Shown here: positions 5,210 to 8,580 of the stretch, piece by piece
Position numbering within the stretch: position 1 is the first letter of the stretch
How the letters are laid out: every line of letters begins with the position of its first letter
Assembly (NCBI GenBank): GCA_937901485.1
Contig: CALGTT010000051.1
Span: 1 to 8,580, forward strand
Source: an uncultured Ruminococcus sp.
Lineage (GTDB): Bacteria; Bacillota; Clostridia; Oscillospirales; Ruminococcaceae
DNA length: 8,580 nucleotides
Direction of reading: 5' to 3'
The notes under the pieces: generated by a model
What the model was told of the DNA's origin: nothing
Seen by the model: the letters and a program-made list of their open reading frames with translations, nothing else
The model's database searches: none
Made by a program: the position numbers and the translations under genes

Positions 5210-6055
5210 TCACTGATACTCAAACTCAAAACTTGCCCTGTCACTTGTAAACTCATACAGCGTCTGTCCTTTGTGCGAAAACCGATAGCAAGCCTTGCAG
5301 GATGCATTTTCGTGAATGGTGCGGCTCATATTTCCGTGATCCGGCGCAAGGAGGGGATGCGAATTCTTTTCAAGCAGCTTTGCAGTCAGCACATAATCGT
5401 CCTGTCGGACAGTAACGGTATTCTTTCCGATATGCTGCACCTTCGCACTGAGATAGGTGGCAATGCGGTGCTCTTTTCCGTTCAGCATAACAACACCGAT
5501 GATTCCGGTAAAATGCAGACCGTACAGCGGAATATCCGCCACGGACAGCATCAGGGAACCTGACGGAAAGCTGCATTGCGTCCAGATGTATCGCTCCGGA
5601 AACGAAGTGCCGCAATCACCCTCAATATAGCCCAGACCATTCTGAAAATGATATACCTGTCCGTTAATGGTAAGCTGTCCGTCTACTCGATGTGCCATGC
5701 TGAAAACGCTGTGCCTGCATTGCATGAACGGCACAAACTGAAACGGTCCCATGATGTCATAGTGGAGGGGTGAATGTTTCCCGAAACGAAGTGTTCCGTG
5801 TGCCGTCAGCTTGTCCGTCCGGATATTCAGCCGAATGCCTTTTTCAGTAAACACATTGTCACCAATGCGGACAGCCAGCGGCTTCTCCTGAAATTTCAAA
5901 GAAGCAAAGGTAAGATTGAATGCCGCATCGTCTGTGATGATCTGTAAGGAGGCAGTTTCACGGTGTTCTGTCCGATGAAATGCCGGAATAAAAGCAATCG
6001 TCTGTGTATCGTTGCTGCATTTGAAATACCAGCCCTTGAAATAATCCTTTTGCAT
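5210..6055 (-). CDS. Tocopherol cyclase-like family protein
   Basis: A 281-residue protein matching the tocopherol cyclase-like family (Pfam Tocopherol_cycl type) along most of its length: FKGWYFKCSN (6-15), AFIPAFHR (21-28), IGDNVFTEKGI (64-74), MGPFQFVPFMQCRHSVFSM (102-120), the hallmark GYIEGDCGTSFPERYIWTQ (142-160), and RIATYLSAKV (197-206). Plant members close the chromanol ring of vitamin E; bacterial members outside cyanobacteria have no proven reaction and are probably lipocalin-like lipid or isoprenoid-binding proteins. There is no signal peptide. The start at 6055 is chosen for GGAGG 7 nt upstream and because the family begins with this Tyr-Phe-Lys-Gly-Trp-Tyr block; a longer in-frame stretch to 6178 crosses the divergent gene and is not supported. 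It is divergent from the 91-residue gene, and I see no convincing promoter on this strand. The Cys at 148 replaces the Trp often found in the hallmark. Confidence 0.82.
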   Translation of the reverse strand: MQKDYFKGWYFKCSNDTQTIAFIPAFHRTEHRETASLQIITDDAAFNLTFASLKFQEKPLAVRIGDNVFTEKGIRLNIRTDKLTAHGTLRFGKHSPLHYDIMGPFQFVPFMQCRHSVFSMAHRVDGQLTINGQVYHFQNGLGYIEGDCGTSFPERYIWTQCSFPSGSLMLSVADIPLYGLHFTGIIGVVMLNGKEHRIATYLSAKVQHIGKNTVTVRQDDYVLTAKLLEKNSHPLLAPDHGNMSRTIHENASCKACYRFSHKGQTLYEFTSDRASFEFEYQ

Positions 6056-6092
6056 CAGATTTCCTCCAGTTTTCTCTGTTTTCAGATTTAGT

Positions 6093-6122
6093 ATGACATC
6101 GGGTATTCGGGATATACATAAT
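6093..6122 (+). promoter_or_regulatory. Possible promoter of the rightward redox cluster
   Basis: ATGACA (6093-6098), an 18-bp spacer and CATAAT (6117-6122) are each one base from consensus, about 40 bp before the 91-residue gene. This is the best rightward candidate in the divergent gap, but it is weak. Confidence 0.4.
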
Positions 6123-6161
6123 TCAACAAAACCCTCACATACTACTCCCGAGGTGATGAAC

Positions 6162-6437
6162 ATGGCAAAACAGGGCATGAGCCGTCCGGAATGGACGCAC
6201 GCGCAGCCGAAGAATACAGCAGCGGCAGTCCCCGAAATTCAGGGGAAGGCAAAGCACGGAAAGGCGCACGTCAACCCGATTATTGCGGGAACAAAACCAC
6301 CTGCACAGAAGGTTTACCACACAAAGCCTTTCTCGCAGGAAAAGCCCATTTCCGATGCTTATGCGGTCATTGACAACGACCTTGCGAGGGATAATGTGGA
6401 GAACGACCTGACCGCTGCGGACTTGCAGGATTTATAA
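6162..6437 (+). CDS. Small conserved-looking protein of unknown function (91 aa)
   Basis: The reading frame gives 91 residues from ATG 6162, with GAGGTG 6 nt upstream; an ATG at 6156 (two residues longer) overlaps the ribosome binding site and is less likely. The N-terminal half is basic and Pro/Ala-rich (PEWTHAQPKN, VPEIQGKAKHGKAHVNP), and the C-terminal third is acidic (AYAVIDNDLARDNVENDLTAADLQDL region). There is no signal peptide, membrane segment or Cys pair, so it is likely soluble and partly disordered. I do not recognise a named family. It heads the cluster that continues with the FAD-Rieske oxidoreductase 49 nt downstream, with a hairpin between them. Coding status is supported by the ribosome binding site, the frame and the clean stop. 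A storage, chaperone-like or regulatory role would be a guess. Confidence 0.7.
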   Translation: MAKQGMSRPEWTHAQPKNTAAAVPEIQGKAKHGKAHVNPIIAGTKPPAQKVYHTKPFSQEKPISDAYAVIDNDLARDNVENDLTAADLQDL

Positions 6438-6441
6438 TCTG

Positions 6442-6472
6442 AACGCCGTCTGAATCCCATCGGACGGCGTTT
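6442..6472 (+). terminator. Intercistronic hairpin, weak terminator or attenuator
   Basis: AACGCCGTC (6442-6450) pairs perfectly with GACGGCGTT (6463-6471), extendable by T-G and G-C pairs to 11 bp around an 8-nt loop. Only TTT then C follows. The ribosome binding site of the oxidoreductase (AGGAGG) begins about 5 nt after the stem. It could partly terminate transcription, protect mRNA ends or tune the 91-residue protein to oxidoreductase ratio. Confidence 0.55.
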
Positions 6473-6486
6473 CTACAGGAGGAATT

Positions 6487-7782
6487 ATGGAATCAATCTG
6501 GCAAAAGAACGTACAGATGTCGACGTTTCCGAAGCTGAACGGCGACATTTCAACTGACGTTCTGATCATCGGCGGCGGCATTGCAGGCATTCTGACAGCG
6601 TATTTTCTGAAACAGAACGGCGTGGACTGTATGCTCGTGGAAAAACATCGCATCTGCTCCGGCACAACGGGACATACAACTGCGAAAATCACAGTTCAGC
6701 ATGGGCTGATCTATCACAAAATGCTCAAGAGCGGCGGAGCTGAAACGGCACAGAAATATCTGCTGGCAAACCGACTTGCATTCTCAAAATATGCAGAACT
6801 TTGCGGAAACATCGACTGCGACTATGAGCAGAAAGACAACTATGTCTATTCGATCGGTGACAGGGACGTATTGGAGCAAGAAATGTCGGCACTTGCAAAA
6901 ATAGGCTATTCTGCAAGGTTTTGTGAGAAACTGCTGCTGCCTTTTCCTACGGCAGGTGCGGTGATGTTCCCTGATCAGGCGCAATTCCATCCGCTGAAAT
7001 TCCTCGCCGCCATTGCGCAGGGACTTCCCATTTATGAGAATACTTTTGTGCAGGAAATGCGTGGAACTACAGCAATAACAGACTGCGGAAAAATTACAGC
7101 AAAAACAGTAATTGTGGCAACGCACTTCCCCTTTATCAACAAGCACGGCAGCTATTTTCTCAAGCTCTATCAGCACCGTTCGTATGTGCTTGCTCTTGAA
7201 AACGCACAGAATGTGGACGGAATGTATGTGGATGAAAGCAAAACGGGACTCTCTTTCCGCAGCTATGGAAAATATCTGCTTCTCGGCGGCGGCGGTCATC
7301 GCACTGGCAAAAAAGGCGGCAACTGGACGGAGCTGCGACATTTCGCCCAGCAGCATTATCCCCATGCAAAGGAGCTATGTCACTGGGCGGCGCAGGACTG
7401 CATGAGTCTGGATGAAATGCCCTATATCGGGCAGTATTCGAACCGTACGGCACAGCTTTTCACGGCGACCGGCTTCAACAAATGGGGCATGACGGGGGCA
7501 ATGCTCTCTGCAATACTGCTTTCGGATCTGGTGCAGGGGAAGAAGAACGAGTATGCGGATGTATTCAGCCCATCAAGGAGCATACTGAAACCACAGCTGT
7601 TTGTCAATGGTCTGGAATCTGCAGTGAATCTGCTGACCTTCACTGGCAAACGCTGTCCGCATCTGGGCTGTGCGCTGCACTGGAATGCTGCCGAGCATTC
7701 GTGGGATTGTGCCTGTCACGGCTCACGTTTTGCTGAGAACGGCAGGGTTCTTGATAACCCTGCAAACGGAGACATCCGGTAG
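6487..7782 (+). CDS. FAD-dependent oxidoreductase with C-terminal Rieske [2Fe-2S] domain
   Basis: A 431-residue flavoenzyme of the D-amino-acid-oxidase (DAO) fold. The N-terminal dinucleotide-binding motif is DVLIIGGGIAG with GGGIAG at 29-34, followed by EK at 52-53 and SGTTGHTTAKIT (59-70), a family signature. The C-terminal half contains LLGGGGHRTGK and FTATGFNKWGMTGAMLSA, which complete the FAD site. The last 43 residues hold a Rieske cluster: C390-P-H392-L-G-C395 and C408-A-C410-H411-G-S, with iron ligands C390, H392, C408 and H411 and the C395/C410 pair able to form the stabilising disulphide. Related YhfW-like proteins are about 430-510 residues, so this looks complete. The substrate is unknown; electron transfer between FAD and an iron-sulphur carrier is the class-level role. 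Start ATG 6487 has AGGAGG 5-6 nt upstream. An in-frame TAG ends it at 7780-7782. Confidence 0.9.
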   Translation: MESIWQKNVQMSTFPKLNGDISTDVLIIGGGIAGILTAYFLKQNGVDCMLVEKHRICSGTTGHTTAKITVQHGLIYHKMLKSGGAETAQKYLLANRLAFSKYAELCGNIDCDYEQKDNYVYSIGDRDVLEQEMSALAKIGYSARFCEKLLLPFPTAGAVMFPDQAQFHPLKFLAAIAQGLPIYENTFVQEMRGTTAITDCGKITAKTVIVATHFPFINKHGSYFLKLYQHRSYVLALENAQNVDGMYVDESKTGLSFRSYGKYLLLGGGGHRTGKKGGNWTELRHFAQQHYPHAKELCHWAAQDCMSLDEMPYIGQYSNRTAQLFTATGFNKWGMTGAMLSAILLSDLVQGKKNEYADVFSPSRSILKPQLFVNGLESAVNLLTFTGKRCPHLGCALHWNAAEHSWDCACHGSRFAENGRVLDNPANGDIR

Positions 7783-7845
7783 CTGACGGATAAAACCAGC
7801 AATGCAGCAGATACTACTTTCAAAAAAATAACGGAGGAAGAAACG

Positions 7846-8025
7846 ATGGAAAAAACAGAAATGCCCGTGGGACTGGGCATGGCGCTTGCGATGAATCCTG
7901 AGGCGATGGAGAAATTTTCATCACTGACGGAAGCGCAGAAACATGAAGTGATTGACGGCACGCACACAATTGCATCCAGGAAAGAAATGCAGCAGTATGT
8001 GCAGAATATCATTACCGCATATTGA
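7846..8025 (+). CDS. Small protein of unknown function (59 aa)
   Basis: A 59-residue reading frame preceded by GGAGGA 7 nt before ATG 7846. It reads as two predicted amphipathic helices: MGMALAMNPEAMEKFSSLTE (about 11-29) and TIASRKEMQQYVQNIITAY (41-59), with a short linker around QKHEVIDGTHT. It is rich in Met, Ala, Glu and Gln and has no Cys. Similar short proteins with a LTEAQK-x-EVI pattern occur beside other clostridial genes, but I do not recall a functional name. It starts 63 nt after the oxidoreductase stop, and the frame is continuous with that gene apart from the TAG. The next gene follows after 20 nt. Confidence 0.7.
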   Translation: MEKTEMPVGLGMALAMNPEAMEKFSSLTEAQKHEVIDGTHTIASRKEMQQYVQNIITAY

Positions 8026-8045
8026 TGCCGTTTGAAGGAGAGCGT

Positions 8046-8580
8046 ATGAGCAACCATCTGAAACATTCCACAAGCCCCTACCTGCTCCAGCACGCCTATA
8101 ATCCCGTGAACTGGTATCCGTGGTGTGAGGAGGCATTCGCAAGAGCGAAAGCCGAGAACAAGCCGATTTTCCTGAGCATCGGCTACAGCACCTGCCACTG
8201 GTGCCATGTGATGGCGCACGAGAGCTTCGAGGACGAGAAAACGGCGGAGATTCTGAACAAACACTATATCTCCATCAAGGTTGACCGTGAGGAACGCCCC
8301 GACATCGATAGCGTGTATATGGCGGTGTGTCAGGCGTTTACAGGCAGCGGCGGCTGGCCGACAAGTATTTTCATGACTTGGGATAAGAAACCGTTTTTTG
8401 CCGGAACGTATTTCCCTGTGCAGTCACGCTATGGAATGCCCGGCTTTTCGGACTTGCTGCGAACGATTGCAGAGCTGTGGAACAGTAAAAAGGCGGAGCT
8501 TCTGGAATCGGCGGAGGACATTATTTCACATTTGAAAAAGTCTGAATCCTCCTCATTGAACACCGGCAACGGGAATCTGG
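8046..8580 (+). CDS. DUF255/YyaL-type thioredoxin-fold protein, 3' end beyond window
   Basis: The first 178 codons of a protein of the DUF255 (YyaL/SSP411, spermatogenesis-associated-protein-20-like) family. The hallmark start SPYLLQHAYNPVNWYPW (10-26) is followed by the redox-like motif C50-H-W-C53 in STCHWCHVMAHESFED, then VDREERPDIDSVYMA (about 82-96) and GSGGWPTSIFMT (about 102-113), all family signatures. Whole members are about 650-700 residues with a C-terminal six-hairpin glycosidase-like domain that is outside the window. There is no signal peptide, so it is cytosolic. The start at 8046 has GGAGAG upstream and directly begins the family N terminus. The reaction is unproven; a role in redox handling or a metabolite-modifying step is inference. 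Confidence 0.9.
   Translation, partial: MSNHLKHSTSPYLLQHAYNPVNWYPWCEEAFARAKAENKPIFLSIGYSTCHWCHVMAHESFEDEKTAEILNKHYISIKVDREERPDIDSVYMAVCQAFTGSGGWPTSIFMTWDKKPFFAGTYFPVQSRYGMPGFSDLLRTIAELWNSKKAELLESAEDIISHLKKSESSSLNTGNGNL

Noticed and set aside
5117..5563. Rightward 148-codon frame after the consensus promoter
   Set aside because: It begins at a TTG without a ribosome binding site, runs antisense through the tocopherol-cyclase-like gene, and its translation resembles no family; the promoter is better explained by a short RNA.
6056..6178. N-terminal extension of the tocopherol-cyclase-like gene to 6178
   Set aside because: It crosses the start and ribosome binding site of the divergent 91-residue gene; the family match and a GGAGG site fix the start at 6055.
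7780..7782. TAG as a recoded sense codon (pyrrolysine or alternative code)
   Set aside because: The upstream protein already ends at its normal family length, the downstream gene has its own ribosome binding site, and no pyl genes are visible; 21 stop-free codons can easily occur by chance.

Overview
The window looks like a chromosomal segment from an anaerobic member of the Clostridia, probably a Ruminococcus-type Oscillospiraceae. This is inferred from AGGAGG-type ribosome binding sites, consensus sigma-A promoters, a Thr/Glu-rich lipoprotein linker, the moderate G+C content and the protein families. No species can be named from the sequence alone.

Bases 1-1820 are a broken left edge. A short fragment of an FGGY-family sugar kinase (frame 3, bases 3-113) runs straight into the 3' half of a YobI-type P-loop NTPase (frame 1). 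The NTPase keeps its Walker B and downstream motifs but has lost its Walker A half. Its C-terminal part carries 40-residue helical repeats, encoded by 120-bp DNA repeats, and its stop codon lies inside an intrinsic terminator. The join falls in a GC-rich GGC run, so it is either a rearrangement or an assembly chimera.

Bases 1821-4575 are a tight four-gene operon behind a near-consensus promoter: a thymidylate/deoxynucleoside kinase-like protein, a small alpha/beta hydrolase, a lipoprotein with YD-type beta-hairpin repeats, and an FMN split-barrel (PNPOx-like) protein. Two of the three junctions are ATGA overlaps. The products do not form an obvious known pathway.

Bases 4576-5209 are an RNA-rich, protein-free stretch. 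It holds an initiator tRNA-fMet with its own promoter and terminator, an orphan terminator with no visible gene in front of it, and a perfect consensus promoter that can only make a short non-coding transcript of about 105 nt. That transcript would end in a long stem-loop just before the convergent gene. It is the best candidate here for something undescribed.

Bases 5210-8580 hold a leftward tocopherol-cyclase-like gene. Divergent from it is a rightward cluster: a 91-residue protein of unknown function, an FAD oxidoreductase with a C-terminal Rieske [2Fe-2S] domain, a 59-residue unknown protein, and the first 178 codons of a DUF255/YyaL-type thioredoxin-fold protein that leaves the window. 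The spacing (49, 63 and 20 nt) suggests one redox- or stress-linked operon. I found no CRISPR array, insertion sequence, integrase or recognisable defence system.
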